Shown: one piece after another, positions 37,693 to 45,445 of the stretch
How positions within the stretch are numbered: position 1 is the stretch's first letter
Layout: each line of letters starts with the position of its first letter
Assembly (NCBI GenBank): GCA_030706145.1
Contig: JAUZPB010000006.1
Location: forward strand, 1 to 64,000
Length of the DNA stretch: 64,000 nt
Reading direction: 5' to 3'
Source: Bacteroidota bacterium
GTDB taxonomy: Bacteria; Bacteroidota; Ignavibacteria; Ignavibacteriales; SURF-24
Notes under the pieces: model-generated
What the model was told of the DNA's origin: nothing
The model's input: the letters and a program-made list of their open reading frames with translations, nothing else
The model's database searches: none
Made by a program: the position numbers and the translations under genes

Positions 37693-38412
37693 ATGAAATA
37701 TAAAAACAACTATTTCCGCGATCTTCAATGTATATGGATGGCTTCCAATGTCGTTGATTATAAACTGTGCGATAGAGAGTTCGACTGCGATAATTGCTTC
37801 TTCGATAAGTCGATGCGCAATATTCAGCACCAGTTTAGCTCAATGGACATTGAAGATAAAAAAGATAAATTGAACAAGATCGTTCAAACCATAATCCATA
37901 ATATTGAAAACGCCGAGTTTAATAGTCAATATTCGTATTTCCGTAACCATTTAGTTGCAAAAAATCTTTTTGCTAATACCTATTATCTTGGCTTTAGCCC
38001 TGTTGCTATAGATATTCTTGATAGCAGTACTTCTGTAGAGCAGAATGCCAGGGTAGAAAAAATCAAAAAAGGAGAACAACTTCTTAAGATTACAGGACCA
38101 TGGGGAAAAGTTGATCTTTGTGCTCCAATTGATTTCTCTTACCTCGGACATATCAATGAAGCCCATAACTCACACGAAAGATGGTTTGGCCTAATTGAAA
38201 CTTCAAAAGAAGAAATGAATTCAAACTGTATTTCAGTCTCTGATTATCATAGGGACATTATAGATATATCCAAAGAGTTGACTAAATTCCAAAATGATTA
38301 TCCGGAAATCGGTGCCTCTATGCTCGATGGCGGCGTGGAGACTAGATTCCTCTACCAGGTAATTGGCAATACAAAATACAATAAAATACTCGAGACGTTA
38401 TTCAATAAATAA
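37693..38412 (+). CDS. cytoplasmic GcvH-like protein with N-terminal Cys motif
   Basis: This ~239-residue protein has an N-terminal Cys cluster (KLCDREFDCDNCFFDKSMRN, about 26-45) and a GcvH-like core: HLVAKNLFANTYYLGFSPVAIDILDSS, then KIKKGEQLLKITGPWGKVDLCAPIDFSYLGHIN. As in the first GcvH-like gene, the lipoyl-Lys motif is not evident. The ATG at 37693 follows an in-frame GTG at 37684. It lies between the NrfD-like gene and the cytochrome. Its Cys motif could hold a metal or cluster; function unknown. Confidence 0.7.
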   Translation: MKYKNNYFRDLQCIWMASNVVDYKLCDREFDCDNCFFDKSMRNIQHQFSSMDIEDKKDKLNKIVQTIIHNIENAEFNSQYSYFRNHLVAKNLFANTYYLGFSPVAIDILDSSTSVEQNARVEKIKKGEQLLKITGPWGKVDLCAPIDFSYLGHINEAHNSHERWFGLIETSKEEMNSNCISVSDYHRDIIDISKELTKFQNDYPEIGASMLDGGVETRFLYQVIGNTKYNKILETLFNK

Positions 38413-38457
38413 TCTTTTTTCACAATACTTTAATTAATTTATTATTCAGGGGTCGAT

Positions 38458-38967
38458 ATGAAAAAGTCTAGCTTAATGTTGTGTGTTTTTGTTCTCTCAG
38501 CTTTTGTGTTTTCGCAGAGTCTTTATTCTCAGGCTAAGTATACTGGAGTTAAAACTTGTTCAGCTTGCCATAGAGGTGAAAAGGGTAAAAATGTTTTCGA
38601 AAAATGGCAGTCCTCTGCTCACTCCAAGGCTTTTGAAACCTTAAAGAGTGATAAGTCTAAGGAAATTGCAAAAAAAATGGGTATCTCTGATCCTGCTTCT
38701 TCTGATAAATGTCTTACTTGCCATGTTACTAACGGCGGAAACGGCGCTGGTATTAAGAAAGAAGAAGGCGTTACTTGCGAAAGCTGCCATGGCGCTGGCT
38801 CAGAATATAAGGCAATGAACGTTATGAAAGATCATGACCTTGCTGTTAAAAAAGGACTTATCCTAGGTAAAAATAATCCTGACCTTTGTAAAAAATGCCA
38901 TAACCCCAAAAGCCCAACTTATAAACCCTTTGACTTTGCAAAGAAAATGGCTATGATAAAACATTAA
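38458..38967 (+). CDS. tetraheme cytochrome c (c554-like)
   Basis: The 169-residue protein has a signal peptide (about 1-25) and four CxxCH heme motifs: C34-H38, C85-H89, C107-H111 and C144-H148, with extra His residues for axial ligands (SAHSKAF, KDHDLAV). The GVKTCSACHRGEKG and GVTCESCHGAGSEY segments fit cytochrome c554/c'-like proteins. It probably carries electrons in the periplasm to or from the HybA/HybB-like membrane module encoded upstream. A strong terminator follows. Confidence 0.92.
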   Translation: MKKSSLMLCVFVLSAFVFSQSLYSQAKYTGVKTCSACHRGEKGKNVFEKWQSSAHSKAFETLKSDKSKEIAKKMGISDPASSDKCLTCHVTNGGNGAGIKKEEGVTCESCHGAGSEYKAMNVMKDHDLAVKKGLILGKNNPDLCKKCHNPKSPTYKPFDFAKKMAMIKH

Positions 38968-39006
38968 TAAAATTCGATAGAATGTCTTATAATTATCAAA
39001 AATAAG

Positions 39007-39036
39007 AAAAGGCGGACCATCCCGCCTTTTCTTTTT
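39007..39036 (+). terminator. intrinsic terminator after the redox operon
   Basis: AAAAGGCGG, a six-base loop and CCGCCTTTT form a 9-base stem, followed by C and a T-run. It ends the run of GcvH-like, HybA-like, NrfD-like, GcvH-like and cytochrome genes, separating it from the histidine kinase gene 160 bases on. Confidence 0.9.
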
Positions 39037-39198
39037 CTGCGGCCCTGCAAATCTCTCAACTCCCTGTTATTACTTAATATTATGAGAATTTCCCCCAAGG
39101 TTATTATTGCCTCTTATTCTCTCTCTTTTTTATTTTATGTGCTTGCTATTCTAAGCTTTGTTGAATAATTTTACATCAGATTTTACAATTGATGTTCC

Positions 39199-40791
39199 AT
39201 GAGAATCAAATTTTATAATAAGTTAAGTTTTAATTTAATTATTGTTGTTTCATCGATATTATTAATTAATTTAGCTTTTCATACATTCTTTACTCTCAAT
39301 AAGCTTGAAAAAGACCTTACAAGCTCCTATTCTCAGAATGCTTATAATATCAGTGATATTATAAAGAAGTCTACTCGCTATAGTATGCTTCTTAACAGAA
39401 GCTACGATGTACACCAAATTATTAAAACTATCGGGACAGAAAAAGGCGTTGAAAAGATAAGGATCTACAACAAGTTAGGTAAAATTATTTTTTCTACTGA
39501 TAGTACTGAGATCTTTTCAACTGTTGATAAGAATGCCGAGGCCTGCGTTGTCTGTCATAGCAATGGTAAAACTGTTAAAACTCTTACAGTTAAAGACAAG
39601 ATAAGAATCTTCAAAAAGAAGGGCTCAGGTGAGCGCGTCATGGGCCTTATCAATCCTATCTATAATGAAAAGGATTGCTATAGCTCTGATTGCCATGCAC
39701 ACGAATCTAATGTTGAACTCCTGGGCGTCCTGGATGTCGTTATATCGATGAAAATGGTTGACCAAATTATTGCTTCTAATATAAAAGGAGTAATTACAAC
39801 ATATATAGTCGTGACTTTTATTATCTCACTTTTTAGCTGGCTTTTCATTTCTCTTCTGGTAAATAGGCCAATTAGAAAAATTACTAGGGGAATTGAAGAA
39901 ATTGGAAAGGGGAATCTCGATTATAAAATAAAGGTAAGTTCAAAAAATGAATTGGGTAAAATGGCTACACAGTTTAATGATATGTCAGGTAAATTAGATC
40001 TGGCTTATAAAGAAATTAAACAATGGTCTGAAACATTAAATGAAAAGGTAAAGGAAAAGACTGAAGAACTAAAAAAAATATATGATCAGATAATCCAGAT
40101 CGAAAAACTTGCCTCCCTGGGCAAGCTTTCTGCAACTGTTGCCCACGAGCTCAATAATCCGCTTGAGGGAATTCTGACTTACAGTAAACTAATAGCCAGA
40201 AAACTCCAAAAGGTTCAGAAAGATAATGAATTTGAAAAGGTGCTTGAATACTTGTGCCTTATTTCTGAAGAATCAAGCCGCTGCGGAAGAATAGTAAAGG
40301 ATCTGCTCTTGTTCTCTCACAGAGGCGATGAGGAATTTACAGAGGAAAACCTTGAAGCAATTGTTGATAAAAGCATTTTGCTTATTAGCCACCATCTGGA
40401 AATACATAAGATAAAACTTGATAAAGAATATGAGGACTGCACACTTAATATTGTGGGTGATTCACAAAAAATTCAGCAGGCTTTGATCACTATTCTTATC
40501 AATGCCATTGAGGCCATGCCAAATGGTGGAACCCTAAAGGTTAAGACTCGAAAAGAAAACGATGCAACTGCAGTTATTCGTATAATTGATGAGGGTTATG
40601 GTATCTCCGAAAAGGACCTTCCTCACATATTTGAACCATTTTATTCTACTAAACAGAAATCCAAAGGTACAGGACTCGGACTTGCTGTTGCCTATGGTAT
40701 TATAGATCATCATAAAGGTAAGATTGAGGTGGAGAATACCTCTCAAAAAGGAACTACATTTAAGATTACATTACCAATAAAGAAAAAATAA
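39199..40791 (+). CDS. histidine kinase with c-type heme motifs in its sensor domain
   Basis: The 530-residue kinase has two membrane spans (about 11-31 and 197-220) around a periplasmic sensor domain holding a heme c motif, C116-VV-C119-H120, and a second variant motif, C160-YSSD-C165-H166 (CX4CH). A HAMP domain (about 221-275), a HisKA domain with phospho-acceptor H316 in VAHELNNPLEG, and a HATPase domain with N box and DEGYGIS / GTGLGLAVAYG follow. It should respond to heme redox state or a gas ligand and phosphorylate the NtrC-type regulator encoded 14 bases downstream. Confidence 0.9.
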   Translation: MRIKFYNKLSFNLIIVVSSILLINLAFHTFFTLNKLEKDLTSSYSQNAYNISDIIKKSTRYSMLLNRSYDVHQIIKTIGTEKGVEKIRIYNKLGKIIFSTDSTEIFSTVDKNAEACVVCHSNGKTVKTLTVKDKIRIFKKKGSGERVMGLINPIYNEKDCYSSDCHAHESNVELLGVLDVVISMKMVDQIIASNIKGVITTYIVVTFIISLFSWLFISLLVNRPIRKITRGIEEIGKGNLDYKIKVSSKNELGKMATQFNDMSGKLDLAYKEIKQWSETLNEKVKEKTEELKKIYDQIIQIEKLASLGKLSATVAHELNNPLEGILTYSKLIARKLQKVQKDNEFEKVLEYLCLISEESSRCGRIVKDLLLFSHRGDEEFTEENLEAIVDKSILLISHHLEIHKIKLDKEYEDCTLNIVGDSQKIQQALITILINAIEAMPNGGTLKVKTRKENDATAVIRIIDEGYGISEKDLPHIFEPFYSTKQKSKGTGLGLAVAYGIIDHHKGKIEVENTSQKGTTFKITLPIKKK

Positions 40792-40805
40792 CGGTAGAGA
40801 AAAAG

Positions 40806-42152
40806 ATGAAAAGTAAATCAACTATTTTAATTGTAGATGACGAAAGAATTGTTCGGGAATCTTTGTTGCATTGGTTTGAGGAAGAAGGCTATCAGGTGGA
40901 TATTGCTGAAAGCGGAGAAGATGCATTAAAAATTATTGATAAAGACAAATATGATCTTATGCTTGTCGATATGAAAATGCCTGGTATTAGCGGGCTTGAA
41001 CTTCTTGACAGGGTTAAAGAGATCGATCCGGATTGCATCTTTATTCTTATAACTGCTTTTGCATCTGTTCCAACTGCCATTAAAGCTCTTAAGAACGGAG
41101 CTCATGATTATATTACTAAGCCTATCGACCCGGATGAACTTGCCCATATAGTTGAAAAAGCTATTCATCAAAGACAGCTTCTGCAGGAAAATACTCAGCT
41201 TAAAGATAGCCTGGATGAGATCATTAAACCGGATAACCTGATCGGTGAATGCAGGCAGATGAAAAAGATTTATGACCTTATTAATACTGTCTCCCTGACA
41301 GATACTACCGTTATGATTCGCGGTGAAAGCGGAACAGGAAAAGAACTAGTTGCAAAAGCAATCCACATTAACAGCAAACGCCGATATTTTCCTATAATTA
41401 CTGTTAACTGCGGCGCTTTAGCTGAATCTCTCCTTGAAAGTGAACTCTTTGGACATGAAAAAGGTGCTTTTACTGGAGCTCACTATAAAAGAAAGGGAAA
41501 ATTTGAAATGGCCGATGGCGGTACAATCTTTTTGGACGAAATTGGTTCTATTTCATCAAAGATGCAGGTTGAACTGCTTCGCGTAATTGAAACTAAACAG
41601 TTTATGAGAGTTGGCGGTAATGAAAATATAAAAAGCGATTTCAGGATTATTGCTGCTACTAATGAGCCTTTGGAGGATCTGCTTAAAGAAGGTAAGTTCA
41701 GGGAAGACCTTTATTACAGGCTTAATGTTTTTACCATCTTTATTCCGCCACTGCGCGAAAGAAGGGAAGATATACCCATTCTTTCCTATTATTTTATGAA
41801 TAAGTTCAACGCGGCTATGAATAAAAGTTTTAAGAACATTTCTGACGAAGCTATGGACTTCTTGATGAACTATAATTGGCCTGGTAACGTAAGAGAACTT
41901 GAAAATGCTATCGAAAGGGCTCTTGTTGTTGGTAAGGCCGATACAATTGAGCTTGAGGATTTGCCATTCCACATAACTCCAAATAATAGAATTGATCTTA
42001 ACGACCTCAGCCTGGCTTCAATTGAAAGGAAACATATTCTTAATGTTCTTGAAGCAAATAACTGGAATATCTCAAGAAGTGCAGAAGCTCTTCAGATTGA
42101 CCGTGTAACTCTTTATAATAAAATTAACAAATATGGATTCCGGAAAACTTGA
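40806..42152 (+). CDS. sigma-54-dependent NtrC-family response regulator
   Basis: The 448-residue regulator has a receiver domain (phospho-acceptor D55, ITAFASVPTAIKAL region, K105), an AAA+ domain with Walker A GESGTGKE (173-180), the sigma-54-contacting GAFTGA loop (220-225) and Walker B GGTIFLDEIGS, and a Fis-type helix-turn-helix at the end (WNISRSAEALQIDRVTLYNKI). It should bind upstream enhancers and drive sigma-54 transcription. Its kinase is encoded just before it, and two sigma-54 promoters lie at 42857 and 43638. Confidence 0.95.
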   Translation: MKSKSTILIVDDERIVRESLLHWFEEEGYQVDIAESGEDALKIIDKDKYDLMLVDMKMPGISGLELLDRVKEIDPDCIFILITAFASVPTAIKALKNGAHDYITKPIDPDELAHIVEKAIHQRQLLQENTQLKDSLDEIIKPDNLIGECRQMKKIYDLINTVSLTDTTVMIRGESGTGKELVAKAIHINSKRRYFPIITVNCGALAESLLESELFGHEKGAFTGAHYKRKGKFEMADGGTIFLDEIGSISSKMQVELLRVIETKQFMRVGGNENIKSDFRIIAATNEPLEDLLKEGKFREDLYYRLNVFTIFIPPLRERREDIPILSYYFMNKFNAAMNKSFKNISDEAMDFLMNYNWPGNVRELENAIERALVVGKADTIELEDLPFHITPNNRIDLNDLSLASIERKHILNVLEANNWNISRSAEALQIDRVTLYNKINKYGFRKT

Positions 42153-42712
42153 TGGACATTAATATTGCCCCTATTGAGTTTTCTAACACTTCACTTCTAA
42201 GCAGCATCTTTTCAGAAGTTCAAAAAGCCTTCAGCAGCGGGAGCCGGACTAATATTATTTCACTCCCGCTGGAAGTTAAATCTGCATATTATAGCGACCG
42301 GGGACAGTATTTTTCGACTCAGATCATTGCCGATACTATAAAGCTTACAGGCCAAATTAGTGGCAAAGTCCTCCTCCTTGTCGAATTTGACCTCTTCGTC
42401 CCTGTCTTTACTTATGTCTTCGGTGAGGCACAACTAAATGGAAAACATTCTATTGTTTCTGTCAGCAGACTTCATGAAGAACTATATTCTGGAAAAACAA
42501 ATGAAAATCTTCTGCGGGAAAGAACAAAAAAAGAAGTCCTGCACGAATTAGGACACAATTTCGGCCTTACTCATTGTAAAGATTGGGATTGCGTTATGCA
42601 CCAGTCACAGGGTGTTGAAGAAATAGATATCAAAGGAAGCTATTACTGCAAGAACTGCTCGAAAATAATCGATATTCATAACCATATCGCTGCCTCTGAG
42701 ACTCTCTTTTAG
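42152..42712 (+). CDS. archaemetzincin-like zinc metallopeptidase
   Basis: The 186-residue protein carries the archaemetzincin signature: HELGHNFGLTH, then C-KDWD-C-V-M, 16 residues, and CKNC. This matches the published pattern HExxHxxGxxHCx4CxMx17CxxC within one residue, implying one catalytic and one structural zinc. I start at the ATG whose A is the last base of the regulator's TGA (42150-42152), so translation is coupled; an in-frame TTG at 42149 is less likely. It should be cytoplasmic. Substrate is unknown. Confidence 0.9.
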   Translation: MDINIAPIEFSNTSLLSSIFSEVQKAFSSGSRTNIISLPLEVKSAYYSDRGQYFSTQIIADTIKLTGQISGKVLLLVEFDLFVPVFTYVFGEAQLNGKHSIVSVSRLHEELYSGKTNENLLRERTKKEVLHELGHNFGLTHCKDWDCVMHQSQGVEEIDIKGSYYCKNCSKIIDIHNHIAASETLF

Positions 42713-42794
42713 ACCAAAAAAACTCTCTTCCCCTCCAAAAATAAATCCCTCTAAACAAATTCTCTAAAAACAAAATAATGTATTAATTAGCGAA

Positions 42795-42815
42795 AGTGTA
42801 TCATTACAATACACT
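42795..42815. promoter_or_regulatory. 7-bp dyad upstream of sigma-54 promoter (candidate enhancer)
   Basis: AGTGTAT, CATTACA and ATACACT form a perfect 7-base dyad centred 52 bases upstream of the -24 element at 42857. NtrC-type activators bind such dyads upstream of sigma-54 promoters. An outer TTAGC/GCTAA pair extends the symmetry loosely. I find no second copy before the 43638 promoter. Confidence 0.45.
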
Positions 42816-42856
42816 AAATTAAGTGCTAATCCTCGACTTTCAGGCTTATTTAGCTG

Positions 42857-42872
42857 TGGCATAACCTTTGCA
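42857..42872 (+). promoter_or_regulatory. sigma-54 (-24/-12) promoter
   Basis: TGGCATAACCTTTGCA matches the consensus TGGCACGNNNNTTGCW at all positions except 6 and 7, with exact GG-N10-GC spacing. Transcription should begin about 42884 and read the small membrane protein gene at 42926. It lies 144 bases after the archaemetzincin gene in the operon with the sigma-54 activator. Confidence 0.8.
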
Positions 42873-42925
42873 AAACTCTTTGTAAAGAAAATGACCCCAA
42901 AAAGAAAGGAATGGATTAAGTAATT

Positions 42926-43408
42926 ATGGAACTAATACCAATTGTTGAAACGACTTTAAGTATCTTTACTGGACTGCTCATTTTAGGAGTGCTAATTTCA
43001 TATATCGCTAGCAAAATTAGGAAGAATGAAAATAATTCTTCTACAAAATCAGATAGATATAATCAGGAGAGTCGCGCAAGAAATATAATTCCAAATCAAC
43101 ATGACTTTTCTATGCAGTATCAGCATATGCAGTATAAACCGGCAATCGCTTCAAGTTCACCTGCAGGGTATGTTCCTTCAGGCAATCAGTTTAAAGGTGA
43201 TGAATTTCGCTCCAACTATTTTGCCCAAAGGCCTGTTGAGAATAATTTGGAAAGTAAACCAAGACATGCAAAGTCTGCCCCTTCTAAATTTACAGTCCTA
43301 AACAATTTACCTCTTCGGGGCACAACACAAATAACTGAATCTATTGAAATGAATAATAATAGAGATGCTGCATTTAATACAAAAAACAATTCTATTATGT
43401 TCAAGTAA
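42926..43408 (+). CDS. single-span membrane protein of unknown function
   Basis: The 160-residue protein has one N-terminal membrane helix (about 6-30) and a long hydrophilic, low-complexity tail rich in Asn, Ser, Gln and Pro (MQYQHMQYKPAIASSS), probably disordered. The gene has its own sigma-54 promoter and its own terminator, so it is a single-gene unit controlled with the flagellar locus. I do not recognise the family. A role in motility or envelope placement is inferred only from promoter and position. Confidence 0.6.
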   Translation: MELIPIVETTLSIFTGLLILGVLISYIASKIRKNENNSSTKSDRYNQESRARNIIPNQHDFSMQYQHMQYKPAIASSSPAGYVPSGNQFKGDEFRSNYFAQRPVENNLESKPRHAKSAPSKFTVLNNLPLRGTTQITESIEMNNNRDAAFNTKNNSIMFK

Positions 43409-43440
43409 GATAAATAAACTGAATTTTCTTATGAAAGAAA

Positions 43441-43478
43441 AAAGTCCTGGCCCATTTAAATGCCGGGACTTTTTTTTT
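43441..43478 (+). terminator. intrinsic terminator
   Basis: AAAGTCCTGGC and GCCGGGACTTT form an 11-base stem (one G-T pair) with a 10-base loop, followed by at least six further T. It ends the single-gene unit at 42926. Confidence 0.92.
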
Positions 43479-43637
43479 GTATGATTTTTGAAGGCATATT
43501 CAGAAAAAGGTAAGAATAATCCAAAATCATTCACCTGGCTAATAATAACCAAAGTACCTTTTGACGGAAACCGCATTTTTGAATTAAAATTGGACTTTTT
43601 TTGAACACCTGGCCCCAAAATTTCAGATAAATAGTAG

Positions 43638-43653
43638 TGGTATATTCTTTGCA
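43638..43653 (+). promoter_or_regulatory. sigma-54 (-24/-12) promoter of the flagellar operon
   Basis: TGGTATATTCTTTGCA has the exact GG-N10-GC spacing and a perfect TTGCA -12 box. It stands 34 bases before the small membrane gene that opens the run including FliA. Predicted start is about 43665. The preceding gene is cut off by a terminator, so this is probably the main promoter of the motility cluster. Confidence 0.8.
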
Positions 43654-43686
43654 CTTATCTGACAAAATATAAAAAAACAGAGCAAT

Positions 43687-43911
43687 ATGAATAAGATAAT
43701 TCTGCATACTGGCTTACTGATATTCTTCATCTCAGTCATCTTTTTCAGCCAAAAAGGTATGGCTCTGCAGGATATTATTATTAGGTCGCTGGTAGTATTT
43801 GTTGTTTCTACAATAATGCTGAGTATTCTGGTCCTGGTTGTTGTAAGATCAATAAATAAAACCTCGCTTTCAAAGAGTAAAAGTATAACAGAAACCATCA
43901 CCAGGGAATAG
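43687..43911 (+). CDS. small two-helix membrane protein
   Basis: This 74-residue protein has two membrane helices (about 7-22 and 33-53) and a Ser/Lys-rich cytoplasmic tail. It opens the sigma-54-driven flagellar run, five bases before the sigma factor gene, so co-expression is near certain. No family is recognised. Small size, position and an AGAG leader support it as a real gene. Confidence 0.55.
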   Translation: MNKIILHTGLLIFFISVIFFSQKGMALQDIIIRSLVVFVVSTIMLSILVLVVVRSINKTSLSKSKSITETITRE

Positions 43912-43916
43912 TAACC

Positions 43917-44540
43917 ATGAATACATCTTTACTGTGGTCAAAATTTAAGCAGTCTAATAGTCCCGACTTGAAACGTCAGATAATGATGAATTACACAAAT
44001 CTGGTCCATTATGTAATACATAATTCAAAATTTGTAAGCATCAATATTGTAGACGATAGGGACTACTTCCAGTTCGGTATTGAGGGTCTTAGTGAAGCAA
44101 TTGACAGGTTTGACCCTGAATATGGCACTAAATTCGAGACTTATGCTATTCAAAGGATCCGTGGTAAGATTATTGACGAGCTGCGAAAGATCCAAATTAA
44201 ACCTCGCAGCGCTAATGGCGAAAGTGATGTAATGTATACTAATATATCACTAAATAATTCCTATGATGAAGAAGATGGTTATATGCTTTATGAGGTGATT
44301 CCTAACGAAGGTGAACTCCCTGATGAAGCAATCGATAAAAGTGAAGCTAAAGAACTTTTAATTAATGCTATTAAAGAATTAAATGAAAGGGACAGGCTGG
44401 TTTTAACTTTATACTATTACGAAAACTTAAATTACAAAGAAATTGCTCAGGTGCTTAACATTACTGTCTCTAGAGTTTCGCAGATCCATTCGAAAATCGT
44501 TCACGATCTAAAAATAAAATTAGTTAAGCAATATGATTGA
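43917..44540 (+). CDS. fliA: FliA-like flagellar sigma factor lacking region 3
   Basis: The 207-residue protein has sigma region 2 (YFQFGIEGLSEAIDRFDPEYGTKFETYAIQRIRGKIIDEL) and region 4 (ELNERDRLVLTLYYYENLNYKEIAQVLNITVSRVSQIHSKIV), both typical of FliA. E. coli FliA (239 residues) has a ~60-residue stretch with region 3 between them; here only ~27 residues (from IKPRSANGES) connect the two halves. It should direct late flagellar genes; a GCCGATAA promoter is found at 63153. It overlaps the next gene by 8 bases. Confidence 0.85.
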   Translation: MNTSLLWSKFKQSNSPDLKRQIMMNYTNLVHYVIHNSKFVSINIVDDRDYFQFGIEGLSEAIDRFDPEYGTKFETYAIQRIRGKIIDELRKIQIKPRSANGESDVMYTNISLNNSYDEEDGYMLYEVIPNEGELPDEAIDKSEAKELLINAIKELNERDRLVLTLYYYENLNYKEIAQVLNITVSRVSQIHSKIVHDLKIKLVKQYD

Positions 44541-45411
44541 AAACTCACCCGAGCTACAGAAAAAAAGGGATAGGGGTAAGTTGATCCTTTCTCAGGTCTA
44601 TAATCTCCCCTCCATACCACTTGTTATGATGGAGGTTACGAGACTTTTGGGAAATCCTATGACTAGCGCCGCAGAACTTGGGCGCGTTATTAGCAAAGAT
44701 CAGGCTCTTGTAACAAAAATCCTTACTGTTGCAAACTCTCCTCTCTATGGACTCCCCAGGAGAGTCTCTACGATTGATTTCGCTATTATTATTCTAGGCT
44801 TTGAACATATAAAGAACATTGTTATTGCTCTTTCTATGATGGAAGCTTTTAAGAATAAAAGCGATAAAAACCTTGACCAGAAAAAATATTGGGTACATTC
44901 AATTCTTACAGCTGGAGCTGCTAAAAGACTTGCTGATGATCTTGGCTATCATTTTACTGGCGAAGCCTTTACAGCCGGACTGCTGCATGATTTGGGAATT
45001 CCAGTTATTCATAAATATTTTACAGCCGATTTTCTAAAAATATGCGAACTCGCTGAAGCTAAATCTCTTTCATATTCTGAAGCACAGGATGAAATTCTGG
45101 GTATTAGGCACGAGGAGATCGGTAATCAGCTTGCTCAGAGATGGAACCTTCCGTTGACTCTTAGCGATTCTATTTTAAATCATCATAAACCTTCCGGTTC
45201 AGAACAAAATAAAATTCTGGCCTCTATTGTTCATCTGGCCGATTATATGACTACTAAGCTTGAGATTGGTAACTTCTCTTGGGATGACGACTATTCACTG
45301 GACCTGGGTATTCTTAACACTCTTAAGTTTAATGATGAATCTCATCTTGAAAGGTTTATTAACGGCTATAAGGACCTTTTCTTAGAACAGGTCAATTCGA
45401 TAAAAATTTAA
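44533..45411 (+). CDS. HDOD-domain signalling protein (first of tandem pair)
   Basis: This 292-residue protein is one HDOD domain (about 17-215), starting LSQVYNLPSIPLVMMEVTRLL, with ISKDQALVTKILTVANSPLYGLPRRVSTIDFAIIILGFE and the HDLGIPVI and HH segments of the HD fold. HDOD proteins are output or scaffold modules in motility and chemotaxis pathways, usually without phosphodiesterase activity. It is closely related to the next gene of equal length. It overlaps the sigma factor gene by 8 bases. Confidence 0.88.
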   Translation: MIENSPELQKKRDRGKLILSQVYNLPSIPLVMMEVTRLLGNPMTSAAELGRVISKDQALVTKILTVANSPLYGLPRRVSTIDFAIIILGFEHIKNIVIALSMMEAFKNKSDKNLDQKKYWVHSILTAGAAKRLADDLGYHFTGEAFTAGLLHDLGIPVIHKYFTADFLKICELAEAKSLSYSEAQDEILGIRHEEIGNQLAQRWNLPLTLSDSILNHHKPSGSEQNKILASIVHLADYMTTKLEIGNFSWDDDYSLDLGILNTLKFNDESHLERFINGYKDLFLEQVNSIKI

Positions 45412-45445
45412 TTAATAAAATTTCATAACTCACAAGTAATTAAGA

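Noticed and set aside
41556..41972. 138-codon open frame antisense to the NtrC-type regulator
   Set aside because: Shadow of a strongly conserved AAA+ coding region; no family resemblance.
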